Origin: Methylobacterium phyllostachyos
GTDB lineage: Bacteria; Pseudomonadota; Alphaproteobacteria; Rhizobiales; Beijerinckiaceae
Direction of reading: 5' to 3'
DNA length: 64,000 nucleotides
Assembly: GCF_900103445.1 (NCBI RefSeq)
Contig: NZ_FNHS01000021.1
Span: 1-64,000, forward strand
Part shown: one piece after another, positions 41,095 to 49,105 of the stretch
Layout: each line of letters begins with the position of its first letter
How positions within the stretch are numbered: position 1 is the stretch's first letter
Notes under the pieces: model-generated
The model's input: the letters and a program-made list of their open reading frames with translations, nothing else
Databases searched by the model: none
What the model was told of the DNA's origin: nothing
Position numbers and translations under genes: made by a program

Positions 41095-41367
41095 TTAGCG
41101 GCCTGACGTCGTACCGGACGTGCCGTGCTGGTATCCCGACGCGTTCGGCGGCCCCTTCATCTTGCCGTTCTGGCCAGCCGTGTTGTCCGGCGTGGTCGCG
41201 CCGGCCGTCCCGGTGGTCTCGGCCTTACCGAAGCCTGCAGCATTGGGTGATCCTTGCATCCGGGGCGTTGTACCGGATGCGCCGTTGGCGCCCGTAGTCT
41301 CGGCGGCCAAGCCGGCGGTTCCCATCGATAGCAGGCTCACGGCCGCGATCAGTGCGGTCTTTCGCAT
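41095..41367 (-). CDS. small secreted protein with repeated PNA[AS]G motif
   Basis: A 90-residue protein starting MRKTALIAAVSLLSMGTAG at ATG 41367, with GAGGAG upstream. After signal cleavage near 'GLAAETT' the mature part is a low-complexity Gly/Thr/Ala/Asn chain with a near-duplicated unit 'MQGSPNAAGFGKAETTGTAG' and 'MKGPPNASGYQHGTSGTTSG'. It looks disordered. Such short Gly/Thr-rich secreted proteins are frequent in Methylobacterium, of unknown role. Confidence 0.7.
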   Translation of the reverse strand: MRKTALIAAVSLLSMGTAGLAAETTGANGASGTTPRMQGSPNAAGFGKAETTGTAGATTPDNTAGQNGKMKGPPNASGYQHGTSGTTSGR

Positions 41368-41466
41368 GGCAGACTCCTCGGGCGTTCCACGATCACGTCT
41401 CGCGCGTGATCTGTGCATCAACGTCCGCGACCGCCGCCTGTTCACTGAGCGAGTCCGGCCGTCAGC

Positions 41467-42033
41467 CTATCGGACCGTGACCGCGTTCTTGATCGTGTCG
41501 TAATCGGTTCGTTTCAGGACGCGGCGCGACAGAAGCTCATCGGGCGAAGTATAGGGGCGGAACTCCACGATCCTTCGACCGATCATGCCGGCGCCGAGCC
41601 CGTTCAACTGCTCGACCGACGCCGTGTTGAGATCGACGCCCTCACCGGGCGGCACGGAGGGTTCGTGAGGGGTTCCGGGGGCCGTCTCGGTTCGCAGGCC
41701 CGTCGCGGACGCATCGTCGGGTTGCCGCGCGGGCGAACCAGGATCGGCCGACGGACGGGGCTGTCCCGACGGAACGGCCGGAGAAGCCGCGGACGGGTAT
41801 GATGCCGGGGGCATCGCCGCCATCCCCGAACCGGAGGGCGATCCCGGCGTGATGGCGCGAATGGATTGCCCCCTGGCATCCACGGGGGATCGCTGCTGCT
41901 GCGACAGCGGGATGCTGGCGGTCCGCTTGTCCGGGCCGACCTGAGTCCGCGGGCCGAACCCGATCCACAGGGCGGCCAGGATCACGGCGATCACCGCCAG
42001 ACCGGCACTCACGGACAGAATAGATCGGGTCAT
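41467..42033 (-). CDS. helix-hairpin-helix (ComEA-like) membrane-anchored protein
   Basis: A 188-residue protein. An N-terminal anchor or uncleaved signal (SAGLAVIAVILAALWIGF) is followed by a long proline-rich linker (about residues 35-128) and a C-terminal helix-hairpin-helix domain: 'GVDLNTASVEQLNGLGAGMI' and 'GRRIVEFRPYTSPDELLSRR', ending 'LKRTDYDTIKNAVTVR'. This is the DNA-binding fold of ComEA, which binds transforming DNA in the periplasm. No other competence gene is nearby, so a DNA-uptake role is only suggested. Confidence 0.75.
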   Translation of the reverse strand: MTRSILSVSAGLAVIAVILAALWIGFGPRTQVGPDKRTASIPLSQQQRSPVDARGQSIRAITPGSPSGSGMAAMPPASYPSAASPAVPSGQPRPSADPGSPARQPDDASATGLRTETAPGTPHEPSVPPGEGVDLNTASVEQLNGLGAGMIGRRIVEFRPYTSPDELLSRRVLKRTDYDTIKNAVTVR

Positions 42034-42473
42034 GCCCCATCCTCTTTGGCGGCCCCGAGATAGGGTCGAAGCCGCAACACTCTCCGTGCTTCCTCAAGGA
42101 TCGCGCGCGCCGATTCAAGGTTCGTCCGCTCCTCGCATGGCCTCGGCCTGGCGCGCCGCCGCCGTGGTTCGGGGTCGCACCGAGCCCCGGCAGCAATGGG
42201 CTCGCGCGCGGCGGCTTCCGTGCAGCCGTGCGCCGTCCGAAGCCGTGCCATGCGCCGGGACCGGCCGTGCCGCATTGACTTCGCAGCCGCACACCCGCAT
42301 ATCGGCGATGCAGCGTCAGCGGCCGCCATGGCCCGCTTGAGGGGGCTGCGTGACGGATCGGGCGCCTCCCGGCGTGATCCGGCCCCCCTCTTCATAACGT
42401 GCATGCACCCGGGCCGCCCCATCACGCGGGCTGCCCCCTGCCAACGGACCGGCCTGAACATGGCACCGCTCGC

Positions 42474-44048
42474 ATGGCGAGGCGCCCGGCCGATCCTGCT
42501 GCATCGGATACATCCTTGACCCAATTCACCGATTTCGGCCTCGCCCAGCCCGTGCTGCGGGCGCTCAGCGAGGCCGGCTACGTCGCGCCGACCCCGATCC
42601 AGGCTCAGGCGATCCCGCCCGCCATGGAGGGCCGCGACCTCTGCGGCATCGCCCAGACCGGCACCGGCAAGACTGCGGCCTTCGCATTGCCGATCCTGCA
42701 CCGTCTCGCCCTCTCGGACCGCCGGGCCCCGCGCCGCGGCTGCCGGGTGCTGGTGCTCTCGCCGACCCGCGAGCTCGCCAACCAGATCGCCGAGTCGTTC
42801 TCCGATTACGGCCGTCACCTGTCCTTCACCAACACGGTGGTGTTCGGCGGCGTCACCATCAGCCGCCAGGAGCGGGCGCTCGCGCCGGGCGTCGACATCC
42901 TCGTCGCCACGCCGGGCCGGCTGATCGACCTGATCGAGCGCCGCTCGCTGACGCTGGAAGGCGTCGAGATCCTCGTCCTCGACGAGGCCGATCAGATGCT
43001 CGACCTCGGCTTCATCCACGCCCTCAAGCGCATCGTGAAGATGCTGCCTGAGAAGCGCCAGAGCCTGTTCTTCTCGGCCACCATGCCGAAGAACATCGCG
43101 GGCCTCGCGAGCCAGTACCTCACCAACCCGGTCCAGGTTGCGGTGACGCCCGTCGCCACCACGGCCGAGCGGGTCGATCAGCAGGTGATCTTCGTCCATA
43201 CCGGCGCCAAGCAGGCGCTGCTCGGCCACATCCTGCGCGATCCGGCGATCGAGCGCGTCCTCGTCTTCACCCGCACCAAGCACGGCGCAGACCGGGTGGT
43301 GCGTGGCCTCGACAAGGTCGGCATCGCGGCCGCCGCGATCCACGGCAACAAGAGCCAGCCCCAGCGCGAGCGGGCGCTCCAGGCCTTCCGCGACGGCGAT
43401 TGCCGGGTGCTGGTGGCCACCGATATCGCGGCCCGCGGTATCGACGTCGAGGGCGTGAGCCACGTCATCAACTTCGATCTGCCGAACGTGCCGGAGAGCT
43501 ACGTCCACCGGATCGGCCGCACGGCGCGCGCCGGCGCCGACGGGTTGGCGATCTCGTTCTGCAACGACGAGGAGAAGGCCTACCTGCGCGACATCGAGCG
43601 GATCACCCGCCAAAAGGTGCCGGTGGCGGGCTTCCCCGAGGGCTTCAATCCGCCCTCGCGCCAGGAGGCGGCCGAGATCGCCCGCGAGGAGGAGCGCCGG
43701 CCCGAGCGGCAGCAGCAGCGCCCCGCCGGCGGCCGTCCGGGCCAGCGGTCCCGGCCGCAGCAGGGTCGTCCCCAGCAGGGACGCCCGGAAGGCGGCCGCG
43801 GCTTTGGTGGCCAGGGTGCGCCCCGGCAAGGTCGGCCCCAGGAGGGGCGGGCTGACAACCGTGGTCCCGCTCCGCAGGGTCGCGAACCCCGCGCCGACCG
43901 GCCGGCCCGGCCGCAGGGCGAACAGCGTCCGAACCAGGCCCGCCCGAACCGCGAGGGTCGGCCCCAGAGGGCCGAGTCCCGCCCGCGCAGCGGTGGCGGC
44001 AACGAAGGGCGCAGCATCGGCTGGCTGGAGCGGGCGCCCCGCTCCTGA
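42474..44048 (+). CDS. rhlE: DEAD-box RNA helicase, RhlE-like
   Basis: An ATP-dependent RNA helicase of 524 residues. Motifs: Q motif 'FTDFGLAQPVLRALSEAGYV' onward, I 'AQTGTGKTAAF', Ia 'SPTRELANQI', II 'VLDEADQMLDLGF', III 'FSATMPKNI', IV 'VLVFTRTKHGADRVVR', V 'VLVATDIAARGIDV', VI 'YVHRIGRTARAG'. The C-terminal 140 residues are a disordered Arg/Gly/Gln-rich tail ('QGRPQQGRPEGGRGFGGQG') that probably binds RNA. The ATG at 42474 is used; a TTG at 42516 would start at the Q-motif (LTQFTDFG). Followed by a rho-independent terminator. Confidence 0.9.
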   Translation: MARRPADPAASDTSLTQFTDFGLAQPVLRALSEAGYVAPTPIQAQAIPPAMEGRDLCGIAQTGTGKTAAFALPILHRLALSDRRAPRRGCRVLVLSPTRELANQIAESFSDYGRHLSFTNTVVFGGVTISRQERALAPGVDILVATPGRLIDLIERRSLTLEGVEILVLDEADQMLDLGFIHALKRIVKMLPEKRQSLFFSATMPKNIAGLASQYLTNPVQVAVTPVATTAERVDQQVIFVHTGAKQALLGHILRDPAIERVLVFTRTKHGADRVVRGLDKVGIAAAAIHGNKSQPQRERALQAFRDGDCRVLVATDIAARGIDVEGVSHVINFDLPNVPESYVHRIGRTARAGADGLAISFCNDEEKAYLRDIERITRQKVPVAGFPEGFNPPSRQEAAEIAREEERRPERQQQRPAGGRPGQRSRPQQGRPQQGRPEGGRGFGGQGAPRQGRPQEGRADNRGPAPQGREPRADRPARPQGEQRPNQARPNREGRPQRAESRPRSGGGNEGRSIGWLERAPRS

Positions 44049-44076
44049 GCCGAGCGCGCAGAACCTCGACATCACA

Positions 44077-44111
44077 GCCGCCCGGGATGGTTCCGTCCCG
44101 GGCGGCTTTTT
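44077..44111 (+). terminator. rho-independent terminator of the DEAD-box helicase gene
   Basis: Stem GCCGCCCGGGA (44077-44087) and TCCCGGGCGGC (44096-44106), an 8-nt loop, then TTTTT at 44107-44111, directly following the stop at 44048. A textbook plus-strand terminator. Confidence 0.9.
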
Positions 44112-44407
44112 CATGCGGCGACCGGTGACAGGTTCGGGACGCCGCACGCGCAATCGTGTCGCGACAACGTCCCGTCCTGCCTCCGCAGCCGGTGAAGCCC
44201 GCGTTCGGATCGTTCGGAATTGCGAACTCAGACCGCCCGGGAGACGGGAAAAGCGTTCCGACAGCGTCGCGGCGTCCGATGATCGCGTATCGCGGGGGGG
44301 CGCGGGTCGGATAGAGCCGCCGCGCGCCGATCATCGTCAGGGATTGATCCTTTCCTTACGGTCCCCGCATCCCATCTCACCAAATGGATTATCAGGGGGC
44401 CGGAACG
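44112..44407. other. intergenic stretch before DUF1508 gene
   Basis: Between the helicase terminator and the DUF1508 gene. It should contain that gene's promoter. No hairpin, repeat or family-like reading frame was seen. Confidence 0.4.
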
Positions 44408-44593
44408 ATGCGGTTCGAACTCTATCGGGACGCCAAGGGCGAATGGCGCTGGCGCCTGCGCGCGCGCAACGGCGAAGTGATCGCCGAATCGGGCGAAGGC
44501 TATATCCGCCGCGAGGATTGCGAGCATGGCATCGCCCTGGTGCGGCAGAGCGCCGAAGCCCGCATCGAGGACATGACCACCAAGATCGCCTGA
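44408..44593 (+). CDS. YegP-like DUF1508 protein
   Basis: A 61-residue protein starting MRFELYRDAKGEWRWRLRAR at ATG 44408. It has the DUF1508 pattern: 'FELYRDAKGEWRWRLRARNG', 'IAESGEGYIRREDCEHGIAL' (family: F..Y.D..G.WRWRL.A.NG..IA.S.EGY....C..GI). One repeat is present where E. coli YegP has two. Function unknown. A ribosome site GGGGG lies about 12 nt upstream. Confidence 0.87.
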   Translation: MRFELYRDAKGEWRWRLRARNGEVIAESGEGYIRREDCEHGIALVRQSAEARIEDMTTKIA

Positions 44594-44752
44594 GCGCGAC
44601 AATCGAAAATCAACCCTCTCGTCCCTCCCCGGCGGTTACGCTGCAACGCTTTGCCTCGCCCACGCGTTGCAGCGTCTCGGATCGAGCGGAGGGGTCTCAC
44701 TCCCCGTGTGGTCCGTCGTCCGAGACGCAATGACACGAAGGGAGTCGAGACC

Positions 44753-45034
44753 GTGCTGAGGAAATTCCTGCTCGCGGCCCTGCTGGTGCTGGGCTTCGCG
44801 GCCGCGGCGCCGGAGGGCGCGTCCGCCGCGCCGATCGGTCCGGGCCTCGCCCTGCCGGCCAATGCCGCCCCGGCGGTGACCGAGAAGGCCCAGTACTACT
44901 ACCGCCGCCGCTTCTACGGTCCGCGGCCCTACTACCGCCGCCCCTATTACGGTCGCCGCTTCTACGGCCGCCGTTTCTACGGCCCCCGGCCCTACTGGCG
45001 CCGCCACTATTACCGTCGGCGGTTCTTCTACTAA
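44753..45034 (+). CDS. secreted Tyr/Arg-rich small protein
   Basis: A 93-residue secreted protein starting at GTG 44753 (AAGGGAG 8 nt upstream). A signal peptide (FLLAALLVLGFAAAAPEGASA) is followed by a short linker and a tail built of Tyr, Phe, Arg, Pro and Gly ('QYYYRRRFYGPRPYYRRPYY', 'GRRFYGRRFYGPRPYWRRHY'). The tail is strongly basic and aromatic and could bind polymers, membranes or RNA outside the cytoplasm. No family recognised. A terminator follows at once. Confidence 0.7.
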   Translation: MLRKFLLAALLVLGFAAAAPEGASAAPIGPGLALPANAAPAVTEKAQYYYRRRFYGPRPYYRRPYYGRRFYGRRFYGPRPYWRRHYYRRRFFY

Positions 45035-45055
45035 GCCTTTCTGCGCCTGAGCGGT

Positions 45056-45086
45056 CCGGCGGCTCCCGCAAGCCGCCGGGCTTTTT
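45056..45086 (+). terminator. rho-independent terminator after the Tyr/Arg-rich gene
   Basis: Stem CCGGCGGCT (45056-45064) and AGCCGCCGG (45071-45079), loop CCCGCA, then G-C and TTTTT at 45082-45086, 22 nt after the stop. Confidence 0.88.
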
Positions 45087-45182
45087 CGTGCCGTGATTCG
45101 GGATGCGCGGTCGGCATCCTTGCTTTATCGTGCAGGGAACGGGATCAGCGGCGTCAGATCGCTCCACCCGGGAGGACGCCCG

Positions 45183-45320
45183 ATGAACGATATCGCAGAG
45201 CGCGCCGAGCCTAGGGCGGCAACGCAGGACCTCTGGCAATCGATCCCGCTCGAATGCATCCTGAGCGCGGTCGCCGTGCTGCTGGCGGCGGGGCTCAAGC
45301 TCGCCGGCCTGCTGTCCTGA
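45183..45320 (+). CDS. 45-residue single-pass membrane protein
   Basis: Starts MNDIAERAEPRAATQDLWQS at ATG 45183, with GGGAGGA 7 nt upstream. A charged N-terminus and a membrane helix at about residues 23-45 (PLECILSAVAVLLAAGLKLA). It is close to the minimum for a gene but has a good ribosome site and spacing of 26 nt to the thioesterase gene. No family recognised. Confidence 0.55.
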   Translation: MNDIAERAEPRAATQDLWQSIPLECILSAVAVLLAAGLKLAGLLS

Positions 45321-45346
45321 CGGCGCGAGGCGGGTGGGTGAACACG

Positions 45347-45799
45347 ATGCAGCACGTCGGGATCTCTTCGGCCGCGAGCGTGCCGCCCCCCCAGGATGAG
45401 GATCTGCCCCGGGGCGACCTGACGGTGCGCACCATCGCCATGCCGGCCGATACCAACGCCAACGGAGACATCTTCGGCGGCTGGGTGCTCTCGCAGATGG
45501 ATCAGGCCGGTGGCATCGCGGGCGTCGATCGCGCACAGGGCCGCGTCGTCACGGTGGCGCTCGACGCCATGACCTTCATCCGGCCCGTCCGTGTGGGGGA
45601 TGTACTGTGCGTCTACACCCGGATCTCACATGTCGGCCGCACCTCGATGAAGATCGAGGTCGAGGCCTGGGCGCGGCGCTTCTGCACCCAGGTCCGCGAG
45701 CGGGTGACGCAGGCCACCCTCACCTTCGTGGCGATCGACGAGACGGGCCGGCCCCGGCCGATCCCGCCCGCGACGCCGTCGCCCCAGGCCGCTACTTGA
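45347..45799 (+). CDS. YciA-type acyl-CoA thioesterase (hotdog fold)
   Basis: A 150-residue hotdog thioesterase that cleaves acyl-CoA. Motifs: 'RTIAMPADTNANGDIFGGWV', with the conserved Asn-Gly-Asp turn, then 'LSQMDQAGGIAGVD' and 'MTFIRPVRVGDVLCVYTRIS'. The family works on a wide range of acyl-CoAs in the cytoplasm. ATG 45347 is used; GTG 45338 in frame has GAGG 7 nt upstream and may be the real start. Its end overlaps by 8 nt the convergent sodC end. Confidence 0.9.
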   Translation: MQHVGISSAASVPPPQDEDLPRGDLTVRTIAMPADTNANGDIFGGWVLSQMDQAGGIAGVDRAQGRVVTVALDAMTFIRPVRVGDVLCVYTRISHVGRTSMKIEVEAWARRFCTQVRERVTQATLTFVAIDETGRPRPIPPATPSPQAAT

Positions 45800-46331
45800 T
45801 CACCGCGCAGGCGATCCGGTCGCCGGCGCCGCCGATCGGCTGGCTGGTGTGGTCGTCCTCGTTGGCGTGGATGATCAGCGCCGAGCCGTCCCCGTCCTTC
45901 AGCCCGCCCTCGCCGTTGAGGGGCGTCTCGCTCCAGACCTCGGCGTTGGCCGAGCCGTCCTGCGCCGCGTAGAGGTTCGGCAAGTCGCCCTCGTCCGGCC
46001 CGTCCGGGTTGAGCAGGCCGTGCTTGCTCTGATCGTGGTTCACATGGGCCTTGGAGTTCATGAACTTCGGATCGGAGCAGTCGCCGACCGCGTGGAAGTG
46101 CAGGCCGTGCCAGCCGGGCGGCAGGCCCCCGGGCTGGATCGCCACGCGCAGGACCAGGGCGTTGGCACCGTCGCGGATCGCCAGCGAGCCGATCGTGTCG
46201 CCCTTGGCGTTCTTGATCGGCGCCGAGAAGGTTTCGGCGGCTTTCGCAGCCTCCTTGGGGGGTTCCTGGGCGTGGGCACCGCCCGCGGCGACGGTCGCGA
46301 GCAGTGCGAGCAGCGGCAGGGTACGGATCAT
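45792..46331 (-). CDS. sodC: Cu/Zn superoxide dismutase
   Basis: Periplasmic superoxide dismutase, 179 residues. The signal peptide is 'MIRTLPLLALLATVAAGGAHA'; the mature enzyme has 'PPGWHGLHFHAVGDCSDPKF' (Cu ligands and one disulfide Cys), the Zn-loop 'NHDQSKHGLLNPDGPDEGDL' and 'SALIIHANEDDHTSQPIGGA' with the Cu His, and the end 'GDRIACAVIK' with the second Cys. It ends 8 nt inside the convergent thioesterase stop. Confidence 0.93.
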   Translation of the reverse strand: MIRTLPLLALLATVAAGGAHAQEPPKEAAKAAETFSAPIKNAKGDTIGSLAIRDGANALVLRVAIQPGGLPPGWHGLHFHAVGDCSDPKFMNSKAHVNHDQSKHGLLNPDGPDEGDLPNLYAAQDGSANAEVWSETPLNGEGGLKDGDGSALIIHANEDDHTSQPIGGAGDRIACAVIK

Positions 46332-46439
46332 GCGGTGGCTCTCCTGTAAGGCTCGGTCTAGTTAGGAAGCGCGCCGGCCAGCAACAGGGCCGCGCTTGGA
46401 AACCTCTGCCCAGTTTTGCCGGGATCGCACGAAGCCGTG

Positions 46440-47204
46440 ATGACCTCAGACCGGACCATACCGGATCGGACCGCGCCCGCGCGGCGCGCCGACCAGTTCC
46501 TGGTGGAGCACGGCCATTTCGAGAGCCGGGCCCGGGCGCAGGCCGCGATCCGGGCGGGAAAGGTGTGCGTCGACGGCCGGCCGCTCACCCGCGCCTCGGA
46601 GACGATTTCCCCGGGTGCCCGGATCGAGGCCGCCGCCGAACACCCCTACGCCTCCCGCGGCGGGCTCAAGCTGGTCGCAGCCCTGGACGTGTTCGGGCTC
46701 GATCCCGCCGGCCGCACCGGCCTCGATGTCGGAGCGTCCACCGGCGGCTTCACCGACGTGCTGCTCGCCCGGGGTGCGCACCATGTCCATGCGGTCGATG
46801 TCGGCCGGGGGCAGCTCCACCCACGGCTCGCCGCGGATCCCCGCGTCAGCAATCTGGAGGGTACCGACATCCGCGGCCTCGACCCGGCGGCGCTGACGCC
46901 GCGCCCCGACATCGCCAGCGTCGATGTCAGCTTCATCAGCCTGCGCCTCGTCCTACCGGCCCTACCGGCGCTCCTGGCGCCGGGCGCGAGCCTCGTCGCA
47001 CTGATCAAGCCACAATTCGAGGCCGGTCGTGCCCGGATCGGCCGGGGCGGCCTCGTGCGCGATCCGGCCGTCCACGCGGAGGTCTGCGCGGCGGTGCGTG
47101 GGGAGCTGGAGGGGCTTGGCGCCACGATCCTGGGGCTGATCGGCTCACCGGTGACCGGTGGCGACGGCAACACCGAGTTCCTGATCGGCGCGAGGCTTCC
47201 GTGA
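46440..47204 (+). CDS. tlyA: TlyA-type rRNA 2'-O-methyltransferase/hemolysin-like
   Basis: A 254-residue protein: an S4 RNA-binding domain at about residues 10-70 ('RRADQFLVEHGHFESRARAQ', 'IRAGKVCVDGRPLTRASETI') and a SAM methyltransferase domain ('GLDVGASTGGFTDVLLARGA', 'KPQFEAGRARIGRGGLVRDP'). The family methylates 2'-O of cytidines in 16S or 23S rRNA. The ATG at 46440 is used. Its stop TGA overlaps the next gene's GTG at 47201. Confidence 0.9.
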   Translation: MTSDRTIPDRTAPARRADQFLVEHGHFESRARAQAAIRAGKVCVDGRPLTRASETISPGARIEAAAEHPYASRGGLKLVAALDVFGLDPAGRTGLDVGASTGGFTDVLLARGAHHVHAVDVGRGQLHPRLAADPRVSNLEGTDIRGLDPAALTPRPDIASVDVSFISLRLVLPALPALLAPGASLVALIKPQFEAGRARIGRGGLVRDPAVHAEVCAAVRGELEGLGATILGLIGSPVTGGDGNTEFLIGARLP

Positions 47205-48436
47205 GCGAGACCGTCACGATCCGGGATCTCGGAGCCCGCGGCGACGGCATCGCCGAGGACGGGACCATCGTCCCGTACGCGCTGCCCGGCGAGCGCGTGG
47301 CGATCCGGCGCGAGGGGCGCCGTGCCGAACTGCTCGGCATCGAGCAGGCCTCGGCCGACCGCGTCGCACCGTTTTGCCCCTATGTCATGCGGTGCGGCGG
47401 CTGCCGCACGCAGCATCTCACGCGGCCGGCCGAGCTTGCCTGGAAGCGGGGCCTGATCGCCCAGGCCCTGTCGCAGGCCGGGCTCGACGTGGAACCCGAA
47501 CCGGCCATCGACGCGCACGGCGCGGGGCGGCGGCGACTCACGCTCCATGTCCGGGCGGTCGAGGGCCAAGCCCAGGCCGGCCTGATGGAGGCGCGCAGCC
47601 ACGCATTGGTGCCGATCGACCATTGCCCGATCACCGTCCCGGCCCTGCACCCGGCCCCGGATGTGGCGCGCCGCCTCGCCGCTCCCCTCGGCCACGGTCG
47701 CAAACCCCTCGACGTGGCGGTCACCGCCACCGACCAGGGCCTCGACGTGGATCTGCGCGGCCACGGCCCGGTGAGCGCCGGCGTCGGCGCCGCCCTGGTG
47801 CGGATCGCGGGCGAACTCGGCCTCGCCCGGCTGTCGCTCCACGGCGAGCGCCTGATGGAGGCCGAGCCGGTCTCGGTGACGGGCGGTGCGACGCGCCTCT
47901 ACCCCTCCCCCGGCGGTTTCCTGCAGGCCACCGCCGCCGGGCAGGCCGCGCTCACGGACCTGACCCTCGCGGCCCTCGGGCCCCGTGCACGCAAGGTCGC
48001 CGACCTGTTTGCGGGCTGCGGGCCGCTCAGCCTGGCGATGGCCGGGCGCGCCGCGATCCATGCCGTCGAATCCGACGCGGCGGCGCTCGCCGGCCTCGAC
48101 CGGGCCGCCCGCGCGGCGACGGGCCTGAAGCGAATCACAACCGAGCGCCGCGATCTGTTCCGCCGGCCGCTGCTGCCCCTGGAGCTCGACGCCTTCGACG
48201 CGGTGGTGTTCGACCCGCCCCGGGCCGGCGCGGAGGCGCAGGCCCGCCAACTCGCCGCGTCGCGGGTGCCGCTGGTGATCGGCATTGCCTGTGACGCCGG
48301 CACCTTCGCCCGGGACGCCGCCACGCTGGCGGCCGGCGGCTACAGGCTGGAGGCGGTCACGCCGGTCGACCAGTTCCGCCATGCGGGGCATGTCGAGATG
48401 GTGGGCGTCTTCCGCCGCGCCGCGCGGCGCCCGTGA
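47201..48436 (+). CDS. class I SAM RNA methyltransferase (RumA/TrmA-like m5U)
   Basis: A 411-residue RNA methyltransferase of the RumA family. GTG 47201 overlaps the tlyA stop. A TRAM-like start ('VTIRDLGARGDGIAEDGTIV') precedes the Fe-S region 'CPYVMRCGGCRTQH'. The SAM motif is 'KVADLFAGCGPLSLAMAG', then 'FDPPRAGAEAQARQLAASRV' and the catalytic Cys in 'IGIACDAGTFARDAATL'. It probably forms 5-methyluridine in 23S rRNA or tRNA. Exact site not determined. Confidence 0.88.
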   Translation: MSETVTIRDLGARGDGIAEDGTIVPYALPGERVAIRREGRRAELLGIEQASADRVAPFCPYVMRCGGCRTQHLTRPAELAWKRGLIAQALSQAGLDVEPEPAIDAHGAGRRRLTLHVRAVEGQAQAGLMEARSHALVPIDHCPITVPALHPAPDVARRLAAPLGHGRKPLDVAVTATDQGLDVDLRGHGPVSAGVGAALVRIAGELGLARLSLHGERLMEAEPVSVTGGATRLYPSPGGFLQATAAGQAALTDLTLAALGPRARKVADLFAGCGPLSLAMAGRAAIHAVESDAAALAGLDRAARAATGLKRITTERRDLFRRPLLPLELDAFDAVVFDPPRAGAEAQARQLAASRVPLVIGIACDAGTFARDAATLAAGGYRLEAVTPVDQFRHAGHVEMVGVFRRAARRP

Positions 48437-48487
48437 CCCAGGCAACCTGCAGCAGAGTCTGACGTTCTCTCGGCGAATGGAGGTTCC

Positions 48488-48760
48488 ATGACCCGAGGAT
48501 CCCTGCCCCCGTTGGCACTCGCCGCCCTGAGCCTCGTCCTCGCCGGGCCGGCGGCGGCACAAACCGTCGCGCCCGACCAGACCGGCACCGGCAGCGGCCC
48601 GGGTTCGACGATCACGGCGCCGTACACGAACCAGTACGGCGTCACCAAGCCGCCGGGCACGTCCATGGGCCCCGGCGAGGTCCCATCCCACCAGCAGCAG
48701 CGACGTGAGCGGGCGCTCACCAACAAGATCGACAACAGTATTTGCGACGGCTGCAATTAG
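48488..48760 (+). CDS. small secreted protein, function unknown
   Basis: A 90-residue protein starting MTRGSLPPLALAALSLVLAG at 48488, with GGAGG about 7 nt ahead; the signal peptide ends 'AAAQTV'. The mature chain is Pro/Gly/Thr-rich ('DQTGTGSGPGSTITAPYTNQ', 'PPGTSMGPGEVPSHQQQRRE') and ends 'NKIDNSICDGCN' with two Cys. No family recognised, though similar short secreted proteins are common in Methylobacterium. Confidence 0.68.
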   Translation: MTRGSLPPLALAALSLVLAGPAAAQTVAPDQTGTGSGPGSTITAPYTNQYGVTKPPGTSMGPGEVPSHQQQRRERALTNKIDNSICDGCN

Positions 48761-49105
48761 AGAGCTTGCCGCCGGGCTCATAACACCCGCATCCCTGCGC
48801 GCGGAGCAAAGCGATTCAGGGCGGCGGAACACCGGTGAGCGTGGCGTGGACGGATTGCTATGCGCCGCGCACGGAGATGCGGCGCGTTCTTCGGTCAACC
48901 GGCCCTTGCTTGTATGTGCCAGGCCACGGGTGGTCGCTCGACCCAGCCTCATGCCGGGTCGCCGCCCTCGCAACGAACTGCGATGTCACGGAAGCGTCAG
49001 AAAACACCGCCACACCCACGGCGCAGCTTGCGTCGGGGGGCGCCGTGCCGGATGCGGATGAAACCCTGCGCTGTATCGTGACCGTCCCGCACGCGAGACC
49101 CGTTC
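48761..49105. other. 345-nt intergenic region before corA
   Basis: No gene is supported: the reading frames here have no family-like sequence and end inside the next gene in another frame. It should contain the corA promoter. No hairpin with a T-run and no repeat was seen. Confidence 0.45.

Noticed and set aside
42030..44153. 707-codon minus-strand frame
   Set aside because: Antisense to the DEAD-box helicase; the real protein on the plus strand has all helicase motifs.
44730..44759. Ten-codon leader ORF overlapping the Tyr/Arg-rich gene start
   Set aside because: No ribosome site of its own; the AAGGGAG serves the GTG at 44753.
46646..48973. 775-codon minus-strand frame
   Set aside because: Antisense to tlyA and the RumA-like gene, both of which have clear motifs.
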